Assembly (NCBI GenBank): GCA_019637855.1
Contig: JAHBUX010000001.1
Location: 81,337 to 145,336 of the forward strand
Reading direction: 5' to 3'
Source: Bdellovibrionales bacterium
Lineage (GTDB): Bacteria; Bdellovibrionota; Bdellovibrionia; Bdellovibrionales; UBA1609
Length of the DNA: 64,000 nucleotides
A model generated the notes under the pieces. The model ran no database searches. It was not told the origin of the DNA and saw nothing but the letters and a program-made list of their open reading frames with translations. Each line of letters begins with the position of its first letter. Positions within the stretch are counted from its first letter, which is position 1. Positions 9,199 to 18,323 of the stretch are shown here, one piece after another. Both the position numbers and the translations under genes were made by a program.

Positions 9199-10212
9199 TT
9201 AGAGTTGATCCGTATTCAGGGTTTCAAGGTAGCGGTCCATCGCTTCGGTCAAAAGTCTCTTTGAACGTTCAACGGAACCGCGATCGGCGGTGGACTCCAC
9301 AAACTTCAGATGTTTCGCGAAAAAATCGTCCGGATGTGACGCCTTCGCTTCACGCTGAGCTGCTTTGATCTGTTTAGGGAGTTTGGCCGGGATCAAAAGG
9401 TTTTTTGTCTTTTCTTTGGCTAAATCTGTGACAAGGGCCTTTAACTTCGGCTGATCTTCGACGAGTGCGTCGACGGCCTGAAACCGCTTTGCCGTCGGAT
9501 CCCATTCCATCGAGCCGATCTCAAGGAAGCCGCCGCGCACATTGGTAGGCTGATCCTTGATCGCCCGAGGTTGACTGAAAAGGCTGAACATACTGGTATG
9601 GCAAGGTTGAATGCAGTTGCGCTCATTCTCAGGAACGGGGTCTATCTTAAGAGTGCCGTCAAAAAGAACATTCTCGAATACCGTGTAGTTTGTGAAGTGT
9701 TGGTACTCTGCGATCCAAGCGTTCACGATAACCAAGTTTTTCAAGTGCACGCCTTGAAATTTAACACTTAAATAGTCGGGTTCACCTTTGCGCTTAAGAA
9801 ACGAATCTTCGACCAGAATCGTCTCTTTGCCTTCGCCTTTGATCGTTATGACACCTTCATAAGGGCCGAAGCAGACCGCCTTGGATTTCTTCGGCGGTAG
9901 AAAAAAGTAGTCGAATACATGCAGCCCCTTGCTGAGCAACACAACATCGCCGACCTTCAATTGGTCGTCCCCGCGTTCGCAAACTTTATTGAGTGAGGGG
10001 AATACCTTTTTTTCCGTTCCGCGCACACGAGTCACCGTGCCCATCACCGGATTATTGAAATGGTTTTCAGCCTTGAAGGCCGTGTAAACCGCGCCTGGCA
10101 CGCCCTCTGTCTTCGGACGATTGTCGTCGGCAGAAGCGACGGAGGAGAGAATGAATACGGCCAACACCGGTGCAAGCGAGCGCAAGATAAACCTCCACGA
10201 GATTTTTCCCAT
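9199..10212 (-). CDS. Exported hypothetical protein, paralogue of downstream gene
   Basis: A 337-residue protein with an N-terminal signal sequence (FILRSLAPVLAVFILSSVASA). The body has VGDVVLLSKGLHVFDYF, GEGKETILVEDSFLKRKGEP and NVRGGFLEIGSMEWDPTAKR, each with a counterpart in the 923-residue protein encoded 9 bases downstream. The pattern of short beta strands around these blocks suggests a right-handed beta-helix, but this is an impression, not a domain match. It is first in a three-gene minus-strand operon. Function is unknown. Confidence 0.65.
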   Translation of the reverse strand: MGKISWRFILRSLAPVLAVFILSSVASADDNRPKTEGVPGAVYTAFKAENHFNNPVMGTVTRVRGTEKKVFPSLNKVCERGDDQLKVGDVVLLSKGLHVFDYFFLPPKKSKAVCFGPYEGVITIKGEGKETILVEDSFLKRKGEPDYLSVKFQGVHLKNLVIVNAWIAEYQHFTNYTVFENVLFDGTLKIDPVPENERNCIQPCHTSMFSLFSQPRAIKDQPTNVRGGFLEIGSMEWDPTAKRFQAVDALVEDQPKLKALVTDLAKEKTKNLLIPAKLPKQIKAAQREAKASHPDDFFAKHLKFVESTADRGSVERSKRLLTEAMDRYLETLNTDQL

Positions 10213-10255
10213 ATTTTTTCATCAATATAAGATTCTGGCAAACCAGACACCCGAC

Positions 10256-10834
10256 CTAAGGGTCGCTGAGTCCTTTGCCTTTCATTATGCGTGGAATGCA
10301 CTTCTTTATGCGCGCCTGTCGAGTGGTCGACTGTTTGGCGCTGGAAAAGTGGAGAACATAGGCTCTCTGACGGCCGGGCGTTAGCGAGCGGAAAGCCTTA
10401 TTCAGATTAGGCTTAGCGCTAAACATCTTCTTTAGCTCCGTCGGAACGGCTTGGGGAGTTTTCTTGAACTTTACTTTCTGTCCCGACTTCTCGATCGCGA
10501 TGGCCTCTTGTAAGTAGGCTTTAATGGTAGGCGCAAGTCTGACGATCTCTTGCATAGAGCGGAATTCGAATCGACGTCCGGCCTGAGAGTTCGGCCCATT
10601 ATTCACCAATACGCCTTTTGCATCTCTAAGCAATGTCCCTTTAAAAAACATCATTCCTAAATAGGATTTGAAAGGTTGAATGATAGCCACATTGCTGCCT
10701 TGGTAACTGTAGCAGGGCTGATTCCACTTCAGGCTCTCTTCTAACTTTGTATTGCGAATGACCGCACGAAGCTTGGCGATCTCTTTTTGCCATCGTTTAG
10801 ACTGTCTCACAAACCTATCAACATCTTTGCTCAT
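10256..10834 (-). CDS. DUF1801/YdeI-like protein
   Basis: A 192-residue protein with two parts. The N-terminal half (LRAVIRNTKLEESLKWNQPCY, VAIIQPFKSYLGMMFFKG) is the DUF1801 fold. The C-terminal half carries the YdeI/OmpD-associated signature AFRSLTPGRQRAYVLHFSSA followed by KQSTTRQARIKKCIPRI. Cytosolic members are of uncertain function, some linked to antibiotic stress. The start overlaps the stop of the upstream exported-protein gene by 4 bases, indicating coupling. Confidence 0.75.
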   Translation of the reverse strand: MSKDVDRFVRQSKRWQKEIAKLRAVIRNTKLEESLKWNQPCYSYQGSNVAIIQPFKSYLGMMFFKGTLLRDAKGVLVNNGPNSQAGRRFEFRSMQEIVRLAPTIKAYLQEAIAIEKSGQKVKFKKTPQAVPTELKKMFSAKPNLNKAFRSLTPGRQRAYVLHFSSAKQSTTRQARIKKCIPRIMKGKGLSDP

Positions 10835-12087
10835 GGTGCTTTTACCTTATCCAATCCCCATTTTTGGCAAATGGAATAGATGATCGTCGAGTTCACGATG
10901 GAAGCGCAGTCGTCGATACTGACTTCCGTCAGCATCACTTTTTTTCGGCCTTCGATGCGATAGGTTACCAAGATGTTCGGCTCGATTTTGTTGAAAAAGA
11001 AGTAGCCGCTGCCGTCCATAAACCTTTTCAGATCTGGGTGCTTGGAATTGATCAGTACAGCTTTGCCTAAAAGATGATCCATGTCGGCTAGCGACTTGGC
11101 GGTGATGCGACGCTTTCGCAACAAATAATCAATCTGAATGATCTTTTCACTCTTACGATTGGCCCACACGTCGAGCCCCATCAACATGTTGGAGTCATCC
11201 TTCGAATTGCAACCGAGGCTGGTTTTATCGAGGACCGGGCGCGGCTCGTAAAGATCTCGAAATCCGCGCAGCGTGGGCTCCCAGGTCGGTGGACAATATC
11301 CCGGGCCCTCATTCTTACCCTTGGCCTCCTCCGGGATAGGATCGCCAATCTTGAGCTTAGAGAGTTTGTACAACGCTTCCGGATTGAGCTGCGCCTCGAT
11401 TTCAGCGGTGGTGGGCGTGGGGAACGGACCTTTCTTTTTGTATGCCGGCGAGTCGGCATATTTCTCAGCTTTGCCGAGCACCACTGAACAGTTGCCTGCC
11501 CAGTCACTAAACATAGTTTCAGGTTTAATCCAATCGCCGGTGCACGCTCGTACCGTTACGTTTGTGAGAATGAAACCGCCTTTTGCAGGTTTAAAAAAGA
11601 GGTTGGCAAAATGATTGTCGTCAATCTGGATCGAAGCATAGAAGTCGCGGCCCGGTCCCACTTCATCATCAGAACCGTCATAGAGAGGTTCGGTGAATTT
11701 GTATTTGATCTTCTCCGCGATGTCCTTCGCACTCTTGTAGATAAGACCGCTCTTCATCTCCAACGCGACGGTGGAAACACGCGGTCCAGTCGCACTGAAT
11801 GCGAGCATCGAGTATGTTTTAACCGGAGACTTAGAATCCGCTACGCTGCACTTAAACGCCTGCACATGGGACGTCGGATCGTATTTAGTTGCCTGTGGCT
11901 TAAGGATTTCACTTTTCGCGCAGTGAGCGCTCTCGTCGCCATTGCGTGTCTCAGGTGGAAGAAGATCTCCGACGCGAAACGGAGTCGCCTCATACAGCGC
12001 TTTGAAATCGATTTCAGGATTTTCACTGGCGCTCGTAGACACAGCGAGTGCGAGTAATAGCGACAAAACGGTCATTGAGCTCTTCAC
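10831..12087 (-). CDS. Exported hypothetical protein
   Basis: About 418 residues from the GTG at 12087, preferred over the GTG at 12102 because GAGGAG lies 7 bases before it. The N-terminus is a signal peptide (MTVLSLLLALAVSTSA, cleavage after TSA). The mature protein contains a loose internal duplication: FKALYEATPFRVGDLLPPE near residue 30 and PEALYKLSKLKIGDPIPEE near residue 240, each followed by a Cys-containing block and an AKSLADM or AKDIAEK helix. Family unknown; probably periplasmic. Confidence 0.65.
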   Translation of the reverse strand: MKSSMTVLSLLLALAVSTSASENPEIDFKALYEATPFRVGDLLPPETRNGDESAHCAKSEILKPQATKYDPTSHVQAFKCSVADSKSPVKTYSMLAFSATGPRVSTVALEMKSGLIYKSAKDIAEKIKYKFTEPLYDGSDDEVGPGRDFYASIQIDDNHFANLFFKPAKGGFILTNVTVRACTGDWIKPETMFSDWAGNCSVVLGKAEKYADSPAYKKKGPFPTPTTAEIEAQLNPEALYKLSKLKIGDPIPEEAKGKNEGPGYCPPTWEPTLRGFRDLYEPRPVLDKTSLGCNSKDDSNMLMGLDVWANRKSEKIIQIDYLLRKRRITAKSLADMDHLLGKAVLINSKHPDLKRFMDGSGYFFFNKIEPNILVTYRIEGRKKVMLTEVSIDDCASIVNSTIIYSICQKWGLDKVKAP

Positions 12088-12232
12088 AAGAAAACTCCTC
12101 ACAATCGATCGACTAAAAGATCGGCTTTTAGTTTGAATAGTGAGCTTGCACGGGTCAATTGGCCGTAGGTCGGTGTGAATACGTGAAACTGCTTAACATG
12201 TCATCAAAATCAATCTCAGTTTTCGGGACGTC

Positions 12233-12254
12233 CGTCGTGAATTTCTTCACGACG
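12233..12254. promoter_or_regulatory. Perfect 9-bp inverted repeat upstream of hemerythrin
   Basis: CGTCGTGAA and TTCACGACG flank a 4-base centre (TTTC), about 50 bases before the bacteriohemerythrin start. No T-run follows, so an operator for a dimeric regulator is more likely than a terminator. It could also mark the 5' leader hairpin. The regulator is not identified. Confidence 0.4.
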
Positions 12255-12303
12255 TGACATCTGATTCCGTAGTTTTTTACGATGGATATAACGGAGTTTT
12301 GGA

Positions 12304-12729
12304 ATGCAGAAAATCGAATGGTCAGATGAAGTTTACGGTCTCGGAATCAAAAGAATCGACGATCAACACAAACAGCTGCTCAATCTTATCAATGCTTTGT
12401 CACAGATTGGGCAGAGCGATAAGCCTGTAGATCCAGAGTTTGTTAAAAAAGTTGTAAACACACTCGTCGACTACACTAAGAACCATTTTGCTGACGAAGA
12501 AAAACTCCTCAAGCGTCTTCACTACCCGGACTATCCCAACCATAGTCTGGCCCACCGCCGCTTCATTTCTCAGGTCGAAGAGTTCCGCGATGCTTTCCAG
12601 AATTCGCCTGACTCAAAGGTACTGACAAACAAAATCGCTACGTTCTTGAGCGATTGGTTAACCCGTCACATCTTGGTCGAAGACAAAGAGTATGTGAAAT
12701 ACATGTTCTCAGGCAGCGGCCCTATTTAA
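12304..12729 (+). CDS. Bacteriohemerythrin
   Basis: A 141-residue single-domain hemerythrin with the complete di-iron ligand pattern: WSDEVYGLGIKRIDDQH (first His), DEEKLLKRLHYP with E and H, then HSLAHRRF, and HILVEDKEY carrying the last His and Asp. These proteins bind O2 reversibly at a non-haem di-iron centre in the cytosol and serve in oxygen sensing, storage or supply. ACGGAG lies upstream of the ATG. It is a monocistronic unit with its own leader that contains a palindrome. Confidence 0.92.
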   Translation: MQKIEWSDEVYGLGIKRIDDQHKQLLNLINALSQIGQSDKPVDPEFVKKVVNTLVDYTKNHFADEEKLLKRLHYPDYPNHSLAHRRFISQVEEFRDAFQNSPDSKVLTNKIATFLSDWLTRHILVEDKEYVKYMFSGSGPI

Positions 12730-12764
12730 AGTTCACCGCGTACCACCGTCACAAATTGTCTCTG

Positions 12765-14804
12765 CTAACAGCCGTTTGCATCGGCATTCAGAGAGTAACT
12801 AGTGCTCGTGGTCGTCGTTTGATTGTTGTATTGGATGACGAGGTCATCCGAGCCATTGGTGTTAAAGTCAGCTTCGACATCCACTGTGCAGCTGTCCCCA
12901 GGCGCGAGAACTCCCGGACCGCCGTTGGCGACCGTACAGTTGTCGGCGGAAATACTCATCAGACCGCCGCTCATTGAAACGTCGGTGACTTCTGCATCGG
13001 CAGTCCCCGTACTTGAAATAGTATAGGTCTTCGATTGACTCGTGCAGGACGTATCGCCGACGTAATGAGGTCCTGAAATCGTAATGGCGCCCGTGCCGTT
13101 GATCTTCGTGTAGGTCACTGCGGTCGTGCTACCTGTTCCAACATTGCCGGCCGCATCTGTAACCGTCGTTGGATCGACGGTTACAGTGAGCGTTTGTCCG
13201 AGCGTGCAAACTGCGCCGCTTATGGCGGCTGTGGCGACCGTGTCGCTGGCGCTCATATTGACACCGGTAACGCTGGGAAGAGTTGAGCAAGTGCCACTGA
13301 CGACAAATTTGGACGTAGCGAGGGTCGTCATCGCTTCGCTGAACGTTGCAATCACAGATGCGGGCATGGTCACTCGGTTAGCCGAGTTCGGCGTCAGACT
13401 TGAAAGTGTGGGGCCTGTATTATCGACCGTGATCACCGCGCTATCGGCGGAGGCGCTCGATGCGTTACCCAAGGAATTCGTGGCTGTTCCCGCATTCACT
13501 CTGACCCGAATAGTTCCACTGCCCGTGCAACTTGCAATCGTCAATGTCGCGCCTGCAGGAGAAACACCTGAAACGCTGACTGTGCAACTGACTCCGACCT
13601 CAGTTTTTGTGATGCCCGCGTTGGTCAAAGTTGTCGCAACTGCACCGTTGTAGGTGAGATCTACCGTCGACGTACCTGAGGAGTTAATGAGCGTGGATGA
13701 AGGCGCTGCAAGTGTCGCGGTCGGTCCTGCGGTGCTGATCGTGTACGTTCGGGTCTGACTGCCACCCGTTCCCGCGTTGCCGGCCAGGTCCGTTGCATCC
13801 GCCGGATTCAGTGTCACTGTCACCGTCTGGCTCTCCGCACAGGTGCCGCCGGTGAGCGCCGCCGTCGCAACTGTGTCGCTAGCACTCATCGTGACTCCAC
13901 TCACTGTCGGCCGAGGACTGCAGGTACCTCCGATAGTGAAGTTCGAAGGCACAAGTGAGTTCACCGCTTCGCTAAAGGTGGCCACCACCTCCGACGGAAT
14001 CGCAACCATCGTGCTATTGGCGGGAGTCAAAGTCTGCAGCGTTGGTGCAGTGTTGTCGATGGTGATGGCAGCACTCACTGGGGATGCTGTCGAAAGATTT
14101 CCGGAGGCATCTGCAGCTGTACCGGCGTTCACAGAAACCGTGATAGTTCCGTTCCCTGTACATCCACTCACCGTAAGTGTGGCGCCCGCGGCGGAAGCCC
14201 CCGTTACGTTAACCGTACAGCTGACTCCGGTTTCGTTTTTGCTGACACCGGCGTTGGTGAGACTAGTCGTGGTCGCGCCAGTATAGGTGAGAGCGATCGT
14301 GGACGATGCGGAACTTTTCATCCTCGTCAGTGAAGGTGTGGCAAGGGTCGCCACGGGTCCAAGCGCGATCATGGTGTAAGTGCGCGAAAGCGCGGAGCCT
14401 GCACCTACGTTCCCGCTTAGACTTGTGATTGAGGCGGGGGTTACCGTTACCGTGAAGGTTTCGTTGTTGAGGCACACAGCACCTGTGAGTGATGCCGACG
14501 CCGTGGTTTTCTCCGTGTTCATCGCAACCGAGCTGACTGTCGGCAAGTTCGCACAGGTGCCACTGATGACGAATTTCTCTGGAGCCAAATCCACAACAGC
14601 CTCACTAAAAGTAGCTACAACTGTCGTCGGAAGTATCGTCAAGGCCTGCGACACTGGCGTCATATTAATCAGGCTAAGATTGATTTTTCCGATGAGGCCC
14701 GGACATGCGGTAGGCACCGTTTTGCAACGGTCGAGGCGCTCGACCGAGCAGGAGGTGAGGCTTATTAGAAATGTCGCACCCAAAAGAGAAAACCATTTTG
14801 TCAT
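12765..14804 (-). CDS. Lipoprotein with three Ig-like/Big-type repeats
   Basis: Translation from the ATG at 14804 (GGAGACAAGAAG upstream) gives a lipoprotein signal with lipobox LTSC. About 680 residues follow, built from three repeats of roughly 190 residues. Each repeat has ATFSEAV...F.I.GTC..LP.VS.V, then TLTV..CTG.GTI.V.VNAGTA, and ends in TVDNTGPTL or similar. A C-terminal choice-of-anchor-like beta domain contains several Cys (ISADNCTVANGGPG). Thr, Ser and Ala dominate. It is likely surface-exposed with an adhesive or structural role. Its gene follows the OmpA-type gene by 16 bases. Confidence 0.8.
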   Translation of the reverse strand: MTKWFSLLGATFLISLTSCSVERLDRCKTVPTACPGLIGKINLSLINMTPVSQALTILPTTVVATFSEAVVDLAPEKFVISGTCANLPTVSSVAMNTEKTTASASLTGAVCLNNETFTVTVTPASITSLSGNVGAGSALSRTYTMIALGPVATLATPSLTRMKSSASSTIALTYTGATTTSLTNAGVSKNETGVSCTVNVTGASAAGATLTVSGCTGNGTITVSVNAGTAADASGNLSTASPVSAAITIDNTAPTLQTLTPANSTMVAIPSEVVATFSEAVNSLVPSNFTIGGTCSPRPTVSGVTMSASDTVATAALTGGTCAESQTVTVTLNPADATDLAGNAGTGGSQTRTYTISTAGPTATLAAPSSTLINSSGTSTVDLTYNGAVATTLTNAGITKTEVGVSCTVSVSGVSPAGATLTIASCTGSGTIRVRVNAGTATNSLGNASSASADSAVITVDNTGPTLSSLTPNSANRVTMPASVIATFSEAMTTLATSKFVVSGTCSTLPSVTGVNMSASDTVATAAISGAVCTLGQTLTVTVDPTTVTDAAGNVGTGSTTAVTYTKINGTGAITISGPHYVGDTSCTSQSKTYTISSTGTADAEVTDVSMSGGLMSISADNCTVANGGPGVLAPGDSCTVDVEADFNTNGSDDLVIQYNNQTTTTSTSYSLNADANGC

Positions 14805-14820
14805 CTTCTTGTCTCCAGAA

Positions 14821-15873
14821 TCAGTGGCCACTTTTGAGTGTGCTCATTGCGTCGTTGATCTTCATCCCGTCCGATACGCCTTCGAAAAGGATCTCGACGC
14901 GGCGATGTCTTGCGGAGTTGGAATCGAGGTCGGGAAGAAGTCTTTGCGAGCCGTACCCGATGGCGGTAATACGTTCGGCCGGAATGCCTCGCCGCATGAG
15001 ATATTCTCTTACGGCAGCCGCCCGCTCTTGCGAGAGAATCTGGTTTCTTGAAGCTTTTCCGATCGTGTCCGTATGACCTGAGATGACAAGTGCCTTCCAG
15101 TTTTCGCTCTGTTCCTTCAGGATGACGGTTAACTTGTCGAGGAAAACCGTCGACTCAGGCTTAAGAATCGCTTTGTTCAGATCAAACGGAATAAGACGCG
15201 AATCGAAACTCACCGCCACGGGTGCAGCCCTCACCGGCTCTGCCTGGATCGGAGCCACTTTGATAGGCTCAGGTGCCGACGCAGCAGTTGCAACAACACG
15301 CCCCTTGCCAATGGGAATACTGACTCCGATGTACACCGGAAAATTCACGATGCTGCGATCGGGACTGTTGACGTCGGTAAGCGCGCTGGCGCCTACGACC
15401 CAGTCAAAGTTTTTTCTCGCAAAGTTAAAGCGCAGTTGTGGACCGGTCGTCACGAGAGTTTGAAACGACTCGATGTCGGTGAACTCAAACTTTCCACCCT
15501 TGCCAGTTTGCGTGCGGACCAGCCATCCCAGCCAGAAGAATTCCGAGGCGAATGGATAAAGGTAAGATCCGTCCACCACCAAGCTGCGAAGAATGTATCT
15601 TTGGACACGGGTTTCAGTTTCTCCGTCCTGCCAGGTCTGCTGGACGCCTACGCCGACACCAAATGCTCCAAAATAGTTGGTACGATATTCTCCGAGAAGG
15701 CGCGCACCGGCCAACATCCCGTCTTTCGCGATCTCGTTCTCCTTGTCAGGCTTGATGCGCTGAAAGCCTCCGCTGATATCGCCCTGTAACCAGTACGGGC
15801 TCGTGCGGTCGGCCGCCGCAGCCTGATAAGCTACCGTAAGGATAACAATTAGGACCAAAGCATGACGAAACAC
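14821..15873 (-). CDS. OmpA-family outer membrane protein
   Basis: A 350-residue protein with a signal peptide ending AYQAAAA and an N-terminal 8-stranded-barrel-like region (YWLQGDISGGFQRI...). A short Pro/Ala/Val linker precedes a C-terminal OmpA/MotB peptidoglycan-binding domain with ISGHTDTIGKASRNQILSQ, RAAAVREYL, YGSQRLLP and NSARHRRVEI. The GTG start at 15873 follows GGGAGAACAG. It probably links the outer membrane to peptidoglycan. It is cotranscribed with the downstream repeat lipoprotein. Confidence 0.9.
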   Translation of the reverse strand: MFRHALVLIVILTVAYQAAAADRTSPYWLQGDISGGFQRIKPDKENEIAKDGMLAGARLLGEYRTNYFGAFGVGVGVQQTWQDGETETRVQRYILRSLVVDGSYLYPFASEFFWLGWLVRTQTGKGGKFEFTDIESFQTLVTTGPQLRFNFARKNFDWVVGASALTDVNSPDRSIVNFPVYIGVSIPIGKGRVVATAASAPEPIKVAPIQAEPVRAAPVAVSFDSRLIPFDLNKAILKPESTVFLDKLTVILKEQSENWKALVISGHTDTIGKASRNQILSQERAAAVREYLMRRGIPAERITAIGYGSQRLLPDLDSNSARHRRVEILFEGVSDGMKINDAMSTLKSGH

Positions 15874-15976
15874 CTGTTCTCCCGTGATTGATTCCTTTCA
15901 AATTTTACGGAGAACTCAAGGGAAGCATGAACTTCTGTTTGCTCAATACTTCCTCAAGACAGGCCCAACATCGGGC

Positions 15977-17128
15977 TTAGAAATGAATGTCGATGGCGAC
16001 ACCGTCCTTAGAATTTCCAAAGGCCACACGCCCGCCCTGATTGCGAAGCCCGTCGCGAAGCAAGAAAAGCCCTAGCCCAGACTCTTGGGCTTTCGAGGAG
16101 GCCTGGGCGCCGGCTTCGATTTTCTTAAGAATGTTGGCAGAAAAGCCGCCGCCGTTGTCTTCAAAAAGTAAACCCTGAGAGCTCAATTTAATGGCTATTC
16201 GTGGTGTTTGAATGTTTCGGCTGGCAAAGTTTTCGATAGAATTCATGATGAGATTTAAAAGGAATGAAAAGGCAAATGATCGATTGACCTCGATCTGAGC
16301 ATCTCCATGCACTTCTAACTGCACATTCTTGAGTTTTGGTCGCAGGACCTCGCGCACGTCTTCGATGATCTCCCGAAGGTCTATTGGTTCGACGTTGAAC
16401 TGGGTGAGTTGACTCATCTGATTGAGCTGAACGATGACCGACTGCATGGAATCGATGCTTGCGTTGCACTTGCGCATGTATTCACGCGCCTTATCGATAT
16501 CCCCCTTCGCCAGCGACCGCTCGGTAAGCTCGGTGTAGATCTGCGGAATGCCGACCGTGCTCTTGAGATCGTGAAGAATGGCAGCGCTGTGTTTTCCAAG
16601 CAGGCCGAAGCGGGCCAGTGCTTGCTCTCGAAACCCCCGCTCTTCCGCGAAGACTTTGAAGACCCCGTAGACTGTGAGCATGAAGGCGATAATTCCCGGA
16701 TAGTTTTCGATGAGAGTCGTTTTTGAGTTAAGGACCACGTCGTCAAAACGGTAGTGATAGACCGCGATAAACAGAACGGAACCCACACTCAAGACGGTCA
16801 GAAACACCCGCTTCGGCGGATAAAGAAGGAGCGTGTAGAACACCATGGCTTGGAAGAAGGTGTACTCGTAAAAGGGCCGATACCACTGCCCATGCATTAC
16901 GTAGAGTACAAGAATGGCTCCAAAGAAAAAATGCCCCCGCGGTGAGTAGGGATTGCGGCGAAAGACAAACGCCGCCATAAGTCCCGCGACGAGAAGCGGT
17001 ACACGGAGGCATAGAAAGAGAATGAGATCGGGCTCAGCAATGGCGCCAGTCTCAATAACGGTGGTCAACGACCCAATGATCACCATGACAAGAACAAAGA
17101 AAAATGAAAACCGCGATTGCTTACTCAA
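15977..17128 (-). CDS. Sensor histidine kinase
   Basis: A 383-residue inner-membrane kinase. The N-terminal 190 residues hold about six hydrophobic segments without a large periplasmic loop. The dimerisation/phosphoacceptor helix is around HSAAILHDLKSTVGIPQ (H in LHDLKS). The ATPase domain has the N box (LLNLIMNSIENF), G1 (FEDNGGGFS) and G2 (SGLGLFLLRDGL). It overlaps the response regulator stop by 8 bases, forming a classical two-component pair. The signal is unknown; sensing inside the membrane is likely. Confidence 0.88.
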   Translation of the reverse strand: MSKQSRFSFFFVLVMVIIGSLTTVIETGAIAEPDLILFLCLRVPLLVAGLMAAFVFRRNPYSPRGHFFFGAILVLYVMHGQWYRPFYEYTFFQAMVFYTLLLYPPKRVFLTVLSVGSVLFIAVYHYRFDDVVLNSKTTLIENYPGIIAFMLTVYGVFKVFAEERGFREQALARFGLLGKHSAAILHDLKSTVGIPQIYTELTERSLAKGDIDKAREYMRKCNASIDSMQSVIVQLNQMSQLTQFNVEPIDLREIIEDVREVLRPKLKNVQLEVHGDAQIEVNRSFAFSFLLNLIMNSIENFASRNIQTPRIAIKLSSQGLLFEDNGGGFSANILKKIEAGAQASSKAQESGLGLFLLRDGLRNQGGRVAFGNSKDGVAIDIHF

Positions 17129-17771
17129 AGCTTTTCAATGAGAAACCTTTGCCCCGCACGACAGAAAGCTGCGTGTTGAGGTCCGGAATCTTCTTTCGAA
17201 GGTTGTAGATGTGGGTGTCGAGAATGTTTCGGCTGACGTGCGGATTCTCCTTCCACAGAACCTTCTCGATCTCATCGCGAGAGATCCATGCGTTCTCATG
17301 CGAGGTCAGATAGGAGAGCAAAAGGTACTCAGAGGGAGTGAGGCGCAAGGTTTCGCCTTTCCAGATGACTGAGTTGGTGAGCGCGTCAAAGCGTACCGCC
17401 GACCGAGCTGGTGCCTTGTCCGCATCACCGACTCCAAGAACCTCGCGAATCCGCGAAACGGTAAAAGGCTTTTCCAGAAGATGTGAGACGCCGGAATTGA
17501 GCGCGGCAATCGCCATGTCTTTGTCGGCGAAACCGGTCATCATCACAATCCGTGGGGTGGGATTGAGCGCTTCGAGGTAGCTGACGAGTTCGAGGCCACT
17601 AGACCCCTGAAGCATGTAGTCCGTGAGAACGACATCGTAAGGCTTTGCCTGCAAAGCCTGTATAGCTTCGTGAACGGATGTGCGGATGTCGATGGCAAAA
17701 AGATCCGACACCGCATCGCTCACACCGGTCGCGTATTCTTCATTATCTTCAACGATCAACAGACGCCGCAT
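17121..17771 (-). CDS. Response regulator, OmpR/PhoB type
   Basis: A 216-residue regulator. The receiver domain (1-118) has the acidic pair in IVEDNEEY, the phosphoacceptor Asp in VVLTDYMLQG, and Lys in LEKPFT. The C-terminal winged helix (about 125-216) reads LRLTPSEYLLLSYL and VLWKENPHVSRNILDTHIYNLRKKI, the DNA-contacting part of OmpR-like domains. AAGGG precedes the ATG. It is the partner of the overlapping kinase gene. The intergenic region upstream (17772-18323) may carry its promoter. Confidence 0.9.
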   Translation of the reverse strand: MRRLLIVEDNEEYATGVSDAVSDLFAIDIRTSVHEAIQALQAKPYDVVLTDYMLQGSSGLELVSYLEALNPTPRIVMMTGFADKDMAIAALNSGVSHLLEKPFTVSRIREVLGVGDADKAPARSAVRFDALTNSVIWKGETLRLTPSEYLLLSYLTSHENAWISRDEIEKVLWKENPHVSRNILDTHIYNLRKKIPDLNTQLSVVRGKGFSLKSFE

Positions 17772-18182
17772 CCATGGTGCCCTTTTAAAAGTTCACTGCT
17801 CCGTGAACCATGACATCACACCACGGATGGGAGCGCAAGGCTTCAGGACGAAGCGATCTCACGCACACGGTACTCTTGGAGCAAAGTTGTACAAGCTGGT
17901 GAATTCGAATTTAAATGATTCCAGTGGAGGCGTTTGCTTGAGAGTCGATAGGATCCGGGGCCAACGGTAAATTTCATGAACGAGACGTATATCTAACGGA
18001 TACTTGAGTAACGAAGGCCAGAAGACTCAAGCGGAACGCCACAACGAAAAAGGAATTTCTCATAAAACTTCGTAAAAGTGATAAGTCGCTATATGCGCCG
18101 AAGTAGCGAAGTCCCAAATTTTCCGAATACGTTTAAAACGTATAGATAAATTCATCTTAGAACCATTTCCAGGTTCCGTATA
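17772..18182. other. Non-coding stretch before the ssrA-like remnant
   Basis: About 410 bases without a convincing gene. Short frames exist but lack ribosome binding sites. It holds the divergent upstream region of the response regulator and then AT-richer sequence leading to the ssrA-like remnant at 18183. It is plausibly the chromosomal side of an old island junction. I see no RNA gene in it. Confidence 0.4.
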
Positions 18183-18219
18183 TGGTGGAGGTGGGTTGCA
18201 AGTTATCGAACCTGCGTCC
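18183..18219 (-). repeat. Degenerate copy of the tmRNA 3' end (candidate old att site)
   Basis: Read on the plus strand, TGGTGGAGG then GG...AGTT..GAACCTGCGTCC aligns, with small gaps, to the real ssrA 3' end at 59429 (TGGTGGAGGCGG...AGTTGAACCCGCGTCC). The complement therefore reproduces a T-arm-like segment and a CCTCCACCA end. There is no accompanying 5' half, so it is not a functional tmRNA or tRNA. Best read as an attachment-site remnant left by an earlier integration at ssrA; chance similarity is possible but the match is long. Confidence 0.55.
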
Positions 18220-18285
18220 TCCAACTTTCAACGCATCAAATACTCGAAATCACTTTAGCATTTGAGCCATTTCAAAGTGACGGAT

Positions 18286-18323
18286 GATGTCCTCCATGAA
18301 GTTGGGAGGACGTGGAGGACATC
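18286..18323 (-). terminator. Perfect 11-bp hairpin after the MATE gene
   Basis: GATGTCCTCCA and TGGAGGACATC form perfect arms around a 16-base loop, directly after the stop of the MATE gene. No U-tract follows on the minus strand, so it may be a processing or stabilising hairpin at the end of the operon rather than a strong intrinsic terminator. Confidence 0.5.

Noticed and set aside
13126..14286. Long plus-strand frames opposite the repeat lipoprotein
   Set aside because: They are antisense shadows caused by its repetitive Thr/Ala/Ser codons, with no start signals.
18183..18219. A tRNA or second tmRNA gene
   Set aside because: There is a T-arm-like and CCA-like end, but no matching 5' acceptor, D arm or anticodon arm, and the T-loop is irregular.
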